A stretch of DNA of 13,186 nucleotides, taken from NCBI GenBank assembly GCA_938020565.1, contig CALIHP010000026.1, forward strand, positions 1 to 13,186. The letters are read 5' to 3'. The stretch comes from an uncultured Anaerolineaceae bacterium (GTDB lineage: Bacteria > Chloroflexota > Anaerolineae > Anaerolineales > Anaerolineaceae). The notes under the pieces are model-generated. The model had not been told where the DNA came from. It searched no databases and was given only the letters and a program-made list of their open reading frames with translations. Shown one piece after another: positions 5,713 through 13,186 of the stretch. Numbering within the stretch: position 1 is the stretch's first letter; every line of letters starts with the position of its first letter. Made by a program: the position numbers and the translations under genes.

Positions 5713-7023
5713 ATGAAAAAATCTTTATCTGTATTGTTGGCCTTGGCGTTGGTTTTCAGCGCAATCATGGCGGTATCCGCACAGGATAAGACGTACCTCG
5801 AACGCGCCTACGACGGCGAATTCAAAGGAACCGAAGTTATTTTTGACGGTCCGTTCATGGACAGCGATCAGGTTCTTTTCGAAGAATCGATCGCGGAATT
5901 CGAAGAGAAAACCGGGATCGATATCGTTTATATCGGCAACAAAGATTTCGAATCGACGGTCCTGATGCGCGTTGAGTCCGGGAATGCCCCGGATATCATG
6001 GACTTTCCTCAGCCGGGCCTGATGGCGAATCTTGCAAAAGGCGGACATCTCGTCGACGTTCGCGAAATCGTTTCGGAAGATTGGCTGAAGGAAAACTATT
6101 CGCAGGCATGGCTCGATCTGGCGATGACGCCCGGTCCTGACGGCGAAGAGATGATGGCCGGGATCTGGGCGCGCTTCAACGCCAAGTCTCAGGTTTATTA
6201 TCGCCCGGCGGTCTGGGCGGACGCCGGATACGAAATTCCGGAAACCTGGGACGAGATGATCGAGTTGTCAAAGCAGATGGTTGAAGACGGCGAAACGCCG
6301 TGGTGCGCCGGGATTGAATCCGGGTCGGCGACTGGCTGGCCGGGAACGGACTGGATTGAAAATATCATGCTGCGTACAACGTCGCTCGAAAACTATGATA
6401 AGTGGACGAAGGGCGAGCTGAAGTTCGACAGCCCGGAGGTCCGCCGCGCGATGGAGCTGCTCGGGGAAATCTGGTTCACGGACGGATTCGTCTACGGCGG
6501 CCGTGAAGCGATCGCGGCGACGAACTTTGGCGAAGCGGTGAAGCCGCTCTTCTTTGAGACGGACGGCTGTATGATGTACATGCTGGGGAACTTTGTCACC
6601 GCCTTCTTCCCGGATGGACTGACGCCGGGCGTGGATTACGACGTTTTCTATCTCCCGCCGATCGACAAGGAATACGGACGTCCGTATCTGGGCGGCGGCG
6701 ATATCTACGGCGTCGCCGTGGGTCATGACCGCGACGAGGTCAAGGCTGCGCTTGAATTCTTTACGCATGGCGAATCGCTGAAGGTCTGGCTCAGCAACGG
6801 CGGCGCGCTCTTCCCGGGGCGTGACGCGGATCCGGAATGGTACGCGAACGCGACCGACGCGAAAATCGCCGCCATGGTCGACGAAGCGACTTCGTTCAGC
6901 TTCGACGGCTCGGACCTGATGCCTGCCTCGGTTGGATCGGGGACGTTCTGGAAAGGGATGACCGATTATGTCACGGGTTCGGACCTGGACATGGTGATCG
7001 GGATTATGGATTCTGCCTGGTAA
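5713..7023 (+). CDS. aglE: Sugar ABC transporter binding protein, AglE-like (alpha-glucoside)
   Basis: The 436-residue protein begins with a signal peptide (KK, then a hydrophobic run LSVLLALALVFSAIMA, likely cut after VSA at residue 23). The rest is a family 1 extracellular solute-binding protein, with GTEVIFDGPFMDSDQVLFEESIAEF near residues 39-63, FESTVLMRVESGNAPDI, a P-E-T-W-D-E-M segment and GGGDIYGVAVGHD near the end. It should bind an alpha-linked disaccharide outside the membrane and deliver it to the permeases encoded next. Similarity to rhizobial AglE (sucrose, maltose and trehalose uptake) is judged from memory and from the AglF/AglG neighbours. AAGGAG five bases before the ATG gives a strong ribosome binding site. 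There is no lipobox cysteine, so no lipid anchor is predicted. ThuE-like trehalose-binding proteins are an alternative. Confidence 0.85.
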   Translation: MKKSLSVLLALALVFSAIMAVSAQDKTYLERAYDGEFKGTEVIFDGPFMDSDQVLFEESIAEFEEKTGIDIVYIGNKDFESTVLMRVESGNAPDIMDFPQPGLMANLAKGGHLVDVREIVSEDWLKENYSQAWLDLAMTPGPDGEEMMAGIWARFNAKSQVYYRPAVWADAGYEIPETWDEMIELSKQMVEDGETPWCAGIESGSATGWPGTDWIENIMLRTTSLENYDKWTKGELKFDSPEVRRAMELLGEIWFTDGFVYGGREAIAATNFGEAVKPLFFETDGCMMYMLGNFVTAFFPDGLTPGVDYDVFYLPPIDKEYGRPYLGGGDIYGVAVGHDRDEVKAALEFFTHGESLKVWLSNGGALFPGRDADPEWYANATDAKIAAMVDEATSFSFDGSDLMPASVGSGTFWKGMTDYVTGSDLDMVIGIMDSAW

Positions 7024-7046
7024 TCCGGCGGAATACAGAGAAGAAA

Positions 7047-7073
7047 GGGATGCCGGCCCAGCGCCGGCGTCCC
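7047..7073 (+). promoter_or_regulatory. Strong intercistronic hairpin after aglE
   Basis: GGGATGCCGGC (7047-7057) pairs with GCCGGCGTCCC (7063-7073) around a five-base loop, an 11-bp stem with one G-U pair. It lies 23 bases after the aglE stop. An A-rich stretch precedes it and CCCTGTT, not a T-run, follows. It may protect the aglE message from 3' decay or reduce transcription into the permeases, as seen after malE-type genes. Confidence 0.6.
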
Positions 7074-7320
7074 TGTTCGACCTCTTGCCGGTGCGGGCGC
7101 TGGGCTGGAACCGAACTGAAAAGAGGAGTGGTTTGACGGGGACGGAAGATGTCGTCCCGATTATCGTTGGGTCAGCGTTTGACTCGGATTTTGACTTAAA
7201 TGATCGGTTATGTTGGGCGCGGTCAAAGCGACTGGATCGGCGTGGGTTGAAAAGACCTGGTTCTTTTCCCCGGCGGGGAGTTTGGGCGGGCAGCGCCGTC
7301 GGAATTGATTGGATCAGATT

Positions 7321-7325
7321 GGAGG
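7321..7325 (+). promoter_or_regulatory. Ribosome binding site fixing the aglF start
   Basis: GGAGG lies six bases before the ATG at 7332. It therefore favours that start over the in-frame TTG at 7305, which lacks a comparable site. Confidence 0.75.
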
Positions 7326-7331
7326 TTGCGG

Positions 7332-8699
7332 ATGGCTATGGTCTCATACAAGGATCAATCTTCCAGGTTAACGCCGTTAACGCTCGTTAAAATGATCGGC
7401 GTTTTAGCGTTGATTGTCGTTATTTTTATCGGCGGGCTAAAGGTTAACGACTACCTGGAAGCGAAGGAAATGAAAGTCGCGAACGCGATTTTTATGGTTA
7501 TCTGGGGCGTCGGCATCGTCGCGCTTTTCTTCGCCGGGACGAACTGGGTCGTTGAGCAGCTTCCGGCGCATATTACGTCACTGATTCAGCCGTATCTATT
7601 TGTCGGGCCGGCGATTGCGATCCTGCTTTGGGCGCTGGCTCTTCCGACGATCCGGACGATGATCTATTCTGTCAAAGACGCGGACGGGGTCCATTGGATC
7701 GGGGTCAACGAGGCGAGCGCCGCCGGAGCGAGTCTGACGCCGATTCTGGTTCAGGCGCTGATCAGCGTCGCGATCCTGATCGTTTTATGGCTGATCTGGC
7801 GGACGGTCGAACGCCGAAAGATCGGCGGAGCGGCGGCGAAGGGAGGTCTCTTCAGCTCGCAGGCGCTGAAGGTCACGGTCGTCGTCGCAGCGATCGTCGT
7901 CGTTTTCGTTCTCCCGGTCGTCATGGCGATCCGAAAGGTGTACGAGGCGAACGGGTTGTCGGTAATCCCGATCTTCGAGAATTACGTTTTCGCGTTTACC
8001 GATTTGCAGATGCTGATCGTGTTCCGCAATAACCTGCTCTGGCTTATTTTCGGAACGTTCCTCTCGGTTTTTCTGGGACTGCTGATCGCGACGCTGGCGG
8101 ACCGGACGGATCACGAAAAGTTCTTCAAGACGATTATTTTCATGCCGATGGCGATTTCGTTCGTCGGCGCGGGCGTGATCTTCAAGTTTATCTACGATTA
8201 TAAGGGGCAGGGCGCCCAGATCGGACTGCTGAACGCGATCATCGAGCTGTTTGGCGGGACGACGCAGGCCTGGCTCCAGGTCCCGTTCTGGAATAATTTT
8301 GCGCTGATCGTGATCATGATCTGGCTCCAGACGGGCTACTGCATGGTCATCCTTTCGTCGGCGATTAAGGGAATTTCGGACGATCTCCTCGAAGCGGCCC
8401 GGATCGACGGCGCGAACGAGTTTCAGATTTTTTTCCGGATTATTATTCCGGTGATCAGTGGGGCGATTGTCGCCGTGACGACAACGGTCGCGATCTTCAG
8501 CCTGAAGACGTTCGATATTGTCCGGTCGATGACCGGCGGACAGTATGGGACGAACGTGATCGCGAACGAATTCTTTAATCAGCGTTTCCTGTATTACAAC
8601 AAGGGACGGGCGTCGGCGATTGCGGTCGTTCTGTTGATCCTGGTTATTCCGGTCATGATCATGAACCTGAAGCAATTTAACGAAAGGAAGGCGTTCTGA
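7332..8699 (+). CDS. aglF: Sugar ABC transporter permease, AglF-like (MalF family), enlarged
   Basis: With the ATG at 7332 the protein has 455 residues. It forms one half of the membrane channel for the sugar delivered by the binding protein. The C-terminal half is typical: DRTDHEKFFKTIIFMPMAISFVGAGVIFKFIYDY, then WLQTGYCMVILSSAIKGI and the ATPase-contacting EAA loop (EAARIDGANEFQIFFRIIIP, from residue 354, with glycine at 360). Near the end comes FDIVRSMTGGQYGTNVIANEFF. About ten hydrophobic segments can be counted (roughly 19-35, 52-69, 89-108, 138-157, 179-199, 232-257, 266-288, 320-343, 371-391, 427-445), more than the usual six to eight. The extra ones lie in the N-terminal half, where the PTIRTMIYSVKDADGVHWIG segment that normally leads straight into the FENYV segment is separated from it by about 75 residues. 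It overlaps aglG by one base. Confidence 0.88.
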   Translation: MAMVSYKDQSSRLTPLTLVKMIGVLALIVVIFIGGLKVNDYLEAKEMKVANAIFMVIWGVGIVALFFAGTNWVVEQLPAHITSLIQPYLFVGPAIAILLWALALPTIRTMIYSVKDADGVHWIGVNEASAAGASLTPILVQALISVAILIVLWLIWRTVERRKIGGAAAKGGLFSSQALKVTVVVAAIVVVFVLPVVMAIRKVYEANGLSVIPIFENYVFAFTDLQMLIVFRNNLLWLIFGTFLSVFLGLLIATLADRTDHEKFFKTIIFMPMAISFVGAGVIFKFIYDYKGQGAQIGLLNAIIELFGGTTQAWLQVPFWNNFALIVIMIWLQTGYCMVILSSAIKGISDDLLEAARIDGANEFQIFFRIIIPVISGAIVAVTTTVAIFSLKTFDIVRSMTGGQYGTNVIANEFFNQRFLYYNKGRASAIAVVLLILVIPVMIMNLKQFNERKAF

Positions 8700-9823
8700 T
8701 GGCGGCGAAAACGAAAAGCTATGAATCGCAGAAGCGCATGGGGCAGTTCTTTGTGAATCTGGTCCTGATCCTGATCGCGCTGATTTTCTTTGTCCCGATT
8801 TTCGGAATCTTCGTGACGTCGTTCCGCCAGTCTGAAACGATCTTCAATTCCGGCTGGTGGGAATTCTTCCCGCATCGTTCCTGGATCGAGGTCATGGAGC
8901 TGAAGCTCCCGGAGGGCCAGCAGACCGGCGATGTCATGACGTTTACGATGGACGATGGAACCGAGTTTACCGGCGATTACCAGTCGCTTAAAAACGGCGT
9001 CACGGTTGGGAACTACCGTGGAACGTATCACGGCGCGAAACGGACGCGGACGCTTAAAGTCATGGAAAAGCGCTGGGTCGGGTTCGATTTGAACCTGACG
9101 CTCGAAAACTACCGGAACGTTTTATCCGGAAAAGCGATCCAGTATAAAGGCGCGGACGGATCGCTCCTGACGCGGAACGGTTCGGACCTGAGCAATTCGT
9201 TCCTGAACTCGCTGACGGTTACGATCCCGGCGACGATTATTCCGATCCTGATCGCGGCGTTCGCCGCTTACGGCTTCGCCTGGCTGAATTTCCGCGGGCG
9301 GAAGCTGATGTTCACGGTTGTCGTCGCGCTCCTCGTCGTCCCGCTCCAAATCGCGATTGTTCCGGTTCTTCAGGACTTAACCGCGGTCAACCTGACTGGG
9401 AAGTTCCTGGGAATCTGGCTGTCGCATACCGGGTTCGGGCTTCCGCTGGCGATCTACCTGCTTTTCAACTATATCAGCACGATCCCGCGCGATATCCTCG
9501 AATCGGCGTTTATCGACGGCGCGTCGAACTTTACCGTCTTTACGCAGTTGATTTTACCGCTGTCGATTCCGTCGATCGCCTCGTTTACGATTTTTCAGTT
9601 CCTTTGGGTCTGGAACGACTATCTGGTTGCCTTGGTTACATTGGGCGGCGGGAAGAATGAGGTCGTGACGCAGACGCTGGCGAACATGGTCGGGACAAAG
9701 GGCAACGACTGGCACCTGCTGACGTCGGGGGCGTTTATCTCGATGGTTATTCCGATGATCGTTTTCCTCTCGCTTCAGCGTTACTTCGTTCGCGGCATGA
9801 TGGCGGGGTCGGTCAAGGGTTAG
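8699..9823 (+). CDS. aglG: Sugar ABC transporter permease, AglG-like (MalG family)
   Basis: This 374-residue protein is the second membrane subunit. Its ATG overlaps the aglF stop (TGATG), with GGAAGG just upstream, so the two permeases are translationally coupled. Hydrophobic segments are at about 17-40, 168-193, 202-225, 236-258, 284-306 and 344-364. Between the first and second is a large hydrophilic loop (about 45-165) with GDVMTFTMDDGTEFTGDYQSLKNG-type beta-rich sequence, as I recall for AglG proteins of about 380 residues. The ATPase-contacting loop reads ESAFIDGASNFTVFTQLILP (from residue 268, glycine 274), followed by FLWVWNDYLVALVTLGG, a MalG hallmark. No ATP-binding subunit follows directly, so the ATPase must be encoded elsewhere. 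Confidence 0.9.
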   Translation: MAAKTKSYESQKRMGQFFVNLVLILIALIFFVPIFGIFVTSFRQSETIFNSGWWEFFPHRSWIEVMELKLPEGQQTGDVMTFTMDDGTEFTGDYQSLKNGVTVGNYRGTYHGAKRTRTLKVMEKRWVGFDLNLTLENYRNVLSGKAIQYKGADGSLLTRNGSDLSNSFLNSLTVTIPATIIPILIAAFAAYGFAWLNFRGRKLMFTVVVALLVVPLQIAIVPVLQDLTAVNLTGKFLGIWLSHTGFGLPLAIYLLFNYISTIPRDILESAFIDGASNFTVFTQLILPLSIPSIASFTIFQFLWVWNDYLVALVTLGGGKNEVVTQTLANMVGTKGNDWHLLTSGAFISMVIPMIVFLSLQRYFVRGMMAGSVKG

Positions 9824-9881
9824 TTAATCGTTCGCTTCCGCCGAGGGTGAAAGCTCCGGGGCGGGCGACAAAAAATATGAA

Positions 9882-9924
9882 GGGTTCCCGCGTCGATCGC
9901 GATTCGGGAATTTCGCGGGAGCCC
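9882..9924 (+). promoter_or_regulatory. Intercistronic hairpin between aglG and treS
   Basis: GGGTTCCCGCG (9882-9892) pairs with CGCGGGAGCCC (9914-9924), an 11-bp stem with one G-U pair and a 21-base loop. The loop contains CGGGAA, which can instead pair with TTCCCG of the left arm. An A-rich stretch precedes it and CCCTGTTGATT follows. The layout resembles the hairpin after aglE. It could be a partial terminator or a message-stability element. Confidence 0.5.
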
Positions 9925-9993
9925 TGTTGATTCGGTTGATTGCGCGCGGACGATCCGGTTCGTGGAGAAGGTTGTTTCTTTTTCTGTCAGGTA

Positions 9994-10004
9994 TTTCCCT
10001 GAAA
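9994..10004. promoter_or_regulatory. Weak operator-like half match before treS
   Basis: TTTCCCTGAAA shares nine of eleven bases, and the TTTC-N3-GAAA symmetry, with the centre of the palindrome at 4547-4561. Its right half overlaps the ribosome binding site (AAAGG) of treS. With only one match this is speculative. Confidence 0.2.
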
Positions 10005-10014
10005 GGTTTGCTTT

Positions 10015-11634
10015 ATGAGCGTTGAATCGAATTGGTATCAAAACGCGATTTTTTATCAGGTCTATCCCCGCTCGTTTATGGATTCGAACGGGGACGGATA
10101 CGGCGATTTTCAAGGGCTGATCTCCCGGCTCGATTATATCCGCGGGCTGGGCGTCGATTGTATCTGGCTCCAGCCGACGTATCCAAGTCCGCTCCGCGAC
10201 GACGGTTACGATATCTCGGACTATAAGGGCGTCTACGCTCCGTTTGGAACGATTCAGGATTTCAAACGCCTGGTTCATGAAGTCCATGCGCGCGGGATGC
10301 GACTGATTTCCGATTTGGTGATCAATCACTGTTCCAGCGATCATCCATGGTTCCAGGCGGCGCGAAACGACCCGTCATCGAAGTATTTCGATTATTTTGT
10401 CTGGAGCGACAATCCGAAAAAATACGCCGAGGCGCGGATTATTTTCGTCGATTCGCAGTCGTCCAACTGGGCGTATGACGAAAAGGTCGGAAAATACTAC
10501 TGGCACCGTTTCTATCCGACGCAGCCGGACCTGAACTTCGATAATCCCGCGGTCCGCGAGGAGATGAAGGACGTGCTGCGGTTCTGGCTGGATCTTGGGA
10601 TCGACGGTTTTCGCGCCGACGCGGTCCCGTACCTTTATGAACGCGAAGGAACGAACGGAGAGAACCTTCCGGAAACGCACGCATACCTGAAGGAGCTCCG
10701 GAAGCTGATGGACGAGGAGTATCCGGGGACGATCCTGCTTTGCGAAGCGAACCAATGGCCCCGGGACGTCCGCGCGTATTTCGGCGACGGCGACGAATTT
10801 CAGCTCGGTTTCCATTTCCCGCTGATGCCGCGCGTCTTCATGTCGATCGGGAAGGAGGACGTGTCGTCGCTGGTCGAGATTCTGAACGCGACGCCGGCGA
10901 TCCCGGCGAATTGCCAGTGGTGTACCTTCCTGCGCAATCATGACGAGCTGACGTTGGAAATGGTCAGCGAGGAAGACCGGCAGTGGATGTGGAATTTTTA
11001 TGCGCCGGATCCGGCGATGCGGATGAATCTGGGGATACGGCGGCGTCTGTATCCGTTGATGGAGAACGATCGGCGGCGTGTTGAGTTGGCGTATTCGCTG
11101 ATCTTCACGCTTCCGGGGTCGCCGGTCCTGTATTATGGCGACGAAATCGGGATGGGGGACGATATTACCCAGTTCGATCGGAACGGCGTGCGGACGCCGA
11201 TGCAATGGGACGCGACGAAGAACGGCGGTTTCTCGACGGCGGATACGACGTATCTTCCGGCGATCCGCGACGGACGTTACGGCTACCGGAGCGTCAACGT
11301 CGCGGCACAGTCCGGCGATCCGGATTCGAACCTGAACCGCCTGAAGCGCATGATCGAGGCTCGTCGGGCTTCGGAAGCGCTGGGATGGGGAAAGCTGGAA
11401 TGGCTTACGAGCGGGGCGCCGCTTCCGGTTCTGGCTTATCGGCGGACGACCGGCGGCGATACCGTGATCGCGGTTCATAACCTGACGGGAGAATCGCGGC
11501 CTTCCGAGCTGGAAGCGGAGGACGGGGTTTATCAGGATTTATTGGATTCAGGCATGGCCGTCACCGCGGAGAGCGGAAAGCTTCGGCTGACGCTGGGTCC
11601 GCGCCAGTTTTATTGGCTTAGAAAGGTTGGATAA
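10015..11634 (+). CDS. treS: Trehalose synthase / maltose alpha-D-glucosyltransferase (GH13)
   Basis: The 539-residue protein is a single-polypeptide TreS of normal length. It is cytoplasmic with no signal peptide and interconverts maltose and trehalose (EC 5.4.99.16). Family GH13 motifs in order: WYQNAIFYQVYPRSFMDSNG with GDGYGDFQGL at the start of the barrel, PSPLRDDGYDISDY (58-70), DLVINHCS (100-107), GFRADAV with the nucleophile D202, CEANQW with the acid/base E244, and RNHDEL with the third carboxylate D310. TreS-specific stretches are ARIIFVDSQSSNW, YYWHRFYPTQPDLNFDNP, PYLYEREGTNGENLPETHAYLKELR and LGIRRRLYPLMENDRRR. A beta-domain occupies about residues 450-539. AAAGG nine bases before the ATG is its ribosome binding site. 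Downstream of the transporter it can convert imported trehalose to maltose, or the reverse. No fused maltokinase domain is present. Confidence 0.95.
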   Translation: MSVESNWYQNAIFYQVYPRSFMDSNGDGYGDFQGLISRLDYIRGLGVDCIWLQPTYPSPLRDDGYDISDYKGVYAPFGTIQDFKRLVHEVHARGMRLISDLVINHCSSDHPWFQAARNDPSSKYFDYFVWSDNPKKYAEARIIFVDSQSSNWAYDEKVGKYYWHRFYPTQPDLNFDNPAVREEMKDVLRFWLDLGIDGFRADAVPYLYEREGTNGENLPETHAYLKELRKLMDEEYPGTILLCEANQWPRDVRAYFGDGDEFQLGFHFPLMPRVFMSIGKEDVSSLVEILNATPAIPANCQWCTFLRNHDELTLEMVSEEDRQWMWNFYAPDPAMRMNLGIRRRLYPLMENDRRRVELAYSLIFTLPGSPVLYYGDEIGMGDDITQFDRNGVRTPMQWDATKNGGFSTADTTYLPAIRDGRYGYRSVNVAAQSGDPDSNLNRLKRMIEARRASEALGWGKLEWLTSGAPLPVLAYRRTTGGDTVIAVHNLTGESRPSELEAEDGVYQDLLDSGMAVTAESGKLRLTLGPRQFYWLRKVG

Positions 11635-13186
11635 ATGATCTACCGGTACCATCAATTCGATCAGTACGACGGGCGGGAAACTGCGGCTGCGGTTTTCGAG
11701 TCGATTGTCGCCGCCTTCCCGCAGGCGCGCAAGCGATTCGTCAAGCAAAACGAGCGGTATTGGCGCGAGTTCGTCGAACGGATCCAAACGTATCTTCCGC
11801 CGCTGGCGATTAAGTATTTCGAAATTTATCATGACTGCGCCGAGGCGTATCCGATTTTCCGGACGCTGGTTTCGTCGCTGATTGACAGCTGGATGGAGCG
11901 TCCGGAGACGTTAAAAAAACGGGATCACGCCCGCGAAAAATCGGCGGACTGGTTCCGTTCGAACGAGATGGTCGGCGGGGTCTGCTACGTCGATTTGTAC
12001 GCCGGAACGCTGAAACAGCTTATCAAGCGGATCCCGTATTTTAAAGAATTGGGGCTGACCTACCTGCACCTGATGCCGATTTTCCGCTGCCCTGCCGGCG
12101 AAAACGACGGCGGATACGCGATCAGTTCGTATCGCGAGGTCAATCCGCGGCTGGGATCGACCCGCGACGTCGCGAAATTAGCCGAAGCGCTCGCGGACGC
12201 CGGAATTATTCTTGTCATGGATTTCGTTTTTAATCATACCTCCGACGAACATGAATGGGCTTTGAAAGCGAAGGCGGGCGACCAGCGGTACGCGAATTAT
12301 TACTGGATTTTCGAAGACCGGACGATCCCGGATCAGTTCGAAGCGACGCTCCGCGAAATTTTTCCAGATGAGCATCCGGGCGCATTTACCTATTTCCCGG
12401 AGATGGGGCGCTGGGTCTGGACGACGTTTCATTCATACCAGTGGGATTTGAATTATCAGAATCCCGAAGTTTTCGTCCGCATGATGGAAGAAATGTTGTT
12501 TATTGCGAACCTCGGCGTTGACGTTCTTCGGCTTGACGCGGTTGCCTTTATCTGGAAAGAAATGGGAACGACCTGCGAAACGCGCCCGAACGCGATGAAA
12601 CTGATTGAAGCGTTTAATCTGACCGCGCGTATTGCCGCACCCTCGATGCTCTTCAAATCGGAAGCCATTGTCCATCCGGATCAAGTCATCCAGTTCATCT
12701 CTCCTCAGCGTTGTCAGTTGTCCTACAATCCGTTGCTGATGGCATTGTCATGGGAGGCGCTTGCGACGCGCGACACAAAGTTGTTGGCGCTTTCGATGGC
12801 GACGCGGTTTGCGCTTCCGGATCACACGGCTTGGGTCAACTACACGCGCTGCCACGATGATATTGGCTGGACGTTCTCGGACGAAGACGCCTGGTCGGTT
12901 GGGATTGATCCTCAGGGGCACCGTGCCTTTCTGAACCGGTTCTATACGGGGCGCTTCCCCGGTTCATTCGCTAACGGGCTCCCTTTCCAGGAAAATCCGA
13001 AAACGGGCGATTGCCGGATCAGTGGGATGATGGCGTCCCTTTGCGGACTGGAAAAGGCGGTCAAGGAGCATGACCCAGCGCAAATTGATTTGGCGGTTGG
13101 GCGAATGACCGTTCTTTTCGGAGTTGCGTTGACAATTGGCGGAATTCCGCTTCTCTATCTCGGCGATGAATTCGGTTTGACGAATG
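11635..13186 (+). CDS. Amylosucrase (GH13 subfamily 4), 3' end beyond the window
   Basis: The ATG immediately follows the treS stop (TAAATG), with AAAGG eight bases upstream. The 517 codons present lack only the end; amylosucrases have about 630-650 residues. The N-terminal helical domain (about 1-100) precedes the barrel, with GGVCYVDLYAGTLKQL, PAGENDGGYAISSY (153-166), DFVFNHTSDEHEWA (196-209) and VDVLRLDAVAFIWKEMGTTCE. The catalytic residues align with Neisseria polysaccharea amylosucrase D286, E328 and D393 at a constant offset of 15: D301 (nucleophile), E343 in KSEAIVHPDQ, and D408 in CHDDIGWTF. FLNRFYTGRFPGSFANGLPFQENPKTGDCRISG and PLLYLGDEFG are also typical. It should transfer glucose from sucrose to alpha-glucan, releasing fructose (EC 2.4.1.4). 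A sucrose hydrolase of the same subfamily is possible. It is probably co-transcribed and coupled with treS. Confidence 0.92.
   Translation, partial: MIYRYHQFDQYDGRETAAAVFESIVAAFPQARKRFVKQNERYWREFVERIQTYLPPLAIKYFEIYHDCAEAYPIFRTLVSSLIDSWMERPETLKKRDHAREKSADWFRSNEMVGGVCYVDLYAGTLKQLIKRIPYFKELGLTYLHLMPIFRCPAGENDGGYAISSYREVNPRLGSTRDVAKLAEALADAGIILVMDFVFNHTSDEHEWALKAKAGDQRYANYYWIFEDRTIPDQFEATLREIFPDEHPGAFTYFPEMGRWVWTTFHSYQWDLNYQNPEVFVRMMEEMLFIANLGVDVLRLDAVAFIWKEMGTTCETRPNAMKLIEAFNLTARIAAPSMLFKSEAIVHPDQVIQFISPQRCQLSYNPLLMALSWEALATRDTKLLALSMATRFALPDHTAWVNYTRCHDDIGWTFSDEDAWSVGIDPQGHRAFLNRFYTGRFPGSFANGLPFQENPKTGDCRISGMMASLCGLEKAVKEHDPAQIDLAVGRMTVLFGVALTIGGIPLLYLGDEFGLTN

Larger units (their letters stand above)
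7024..7331. other. 308-bp gap between binding-protein and permease genes
   Basis: This unusually long gap inside a transporter operon holds a strong GC-rich hairpin, a second segment able to pair with it in an exclusive fold, a weaker hairpin (GGGACG 7139-7144 with CGTCCC 7153-7158), and the ribosome binding site of aglF. No gene is convincing; the open frames are short and arginine- and tryptophan-rich. I see no good promoter: TTGACT occurs at 7179 and 7191, but neither has a -10 at proper spacing. Confidence 0.55.

Noticed and set aside
7179..7219. TTGACT hexamers as promoters for the permease genes
   Set aside because: No acceptable -10 hexamer lies 16-18 bases downstream of either copy.
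7305..7331. TTG start at 7305 for aglF
   Set aside because: There is no suitable ribosome binding site, while GGAGG six bases before the ATG at 7332 is strong.
7785..8675. Minus-strand 296-residue open frame within aglF
   Set aside because: Its composition is dominated by Arg, Asp and Asn as a mirror of hydrophobic codons; it is a shadow of the permease.
10375..11478. Minus-strand 367-residue open frame within treS
   Set aside because: It is antisense to a clear GH13 enzyme and shows no domain features.

Overview
The window reads as a bacterial chromosomal segment of moderate-to-high G+C whose genes form a regulated disaccharide uptake and conversion locus, next to a two-gene radical SAM operon and a small regulator. 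The first ~350 bases are a very AT-rich fragment of a different character. The AglEFG-type transporter, the TIGR03960/TIGR03936-type radical SAM pair and the codon usage (many GCG, CCG and GAT codons) would suit an anaerobic member of the Chloroflexota such as an Anaerolineae. That assignment is an inference from gene content, not something I could test.

Layout. (1) 1-319, minus strand: an AT-rich (about 23% G+C over the first 180 bases) part of a DUF2207-like membrane protein. It runs off the left edge and has lost its N-terminal part at about position 350, where base composition also changes. (2) 570-1438, plus strand: a possible 56-residue protein overlapping the start of an OmpR-type regulator with a degenerate receiver domain. 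(3) 1609-4157, minus strand: a TIGR03960-type radical SAM protein (TTG start) translationally coupled by an ATGA overlap to a TIGR03936/DUF2344 protein. (4) 4158-4644: a divergent intergenic region holding a promoter and a perfect 15-bp palindromic operator in front of a LacI-type repressor gene, plus two other inverted repeats. (5) 4645 to the right edge, all plus strand: LacI-type repressor, sugar-binding protein (AglE-like), two inner-membrane permeases (AglF-like, AglG-like), trehalose synthase (TreS), and amylosucrase cut by the window edge.

The plus-strand genes make a coherent unit. A binding protein and two permeases import an alpha-linked disaccharide (trehalose, maltose or sucrose type). 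TreS interconverts maltose and trehalose. Amylosucrase splits sucrose, building alpha-glucan and releasing fructose. The LacI-type repressor probably controls the block through the operator just downstream of its own promoter. No ATPase (MalK/MsmK type) is in the window, so it is either beyond the right edge or shared with other transporters. Two of the gaps inside this block (after aglE and after aglG) hold strong GC-rich hairpins of similar design that could set unequal expression of binding protein, permeases and enzymes. I saw no tRNA, rRNA, CRISPR array or intact insertion sequence.
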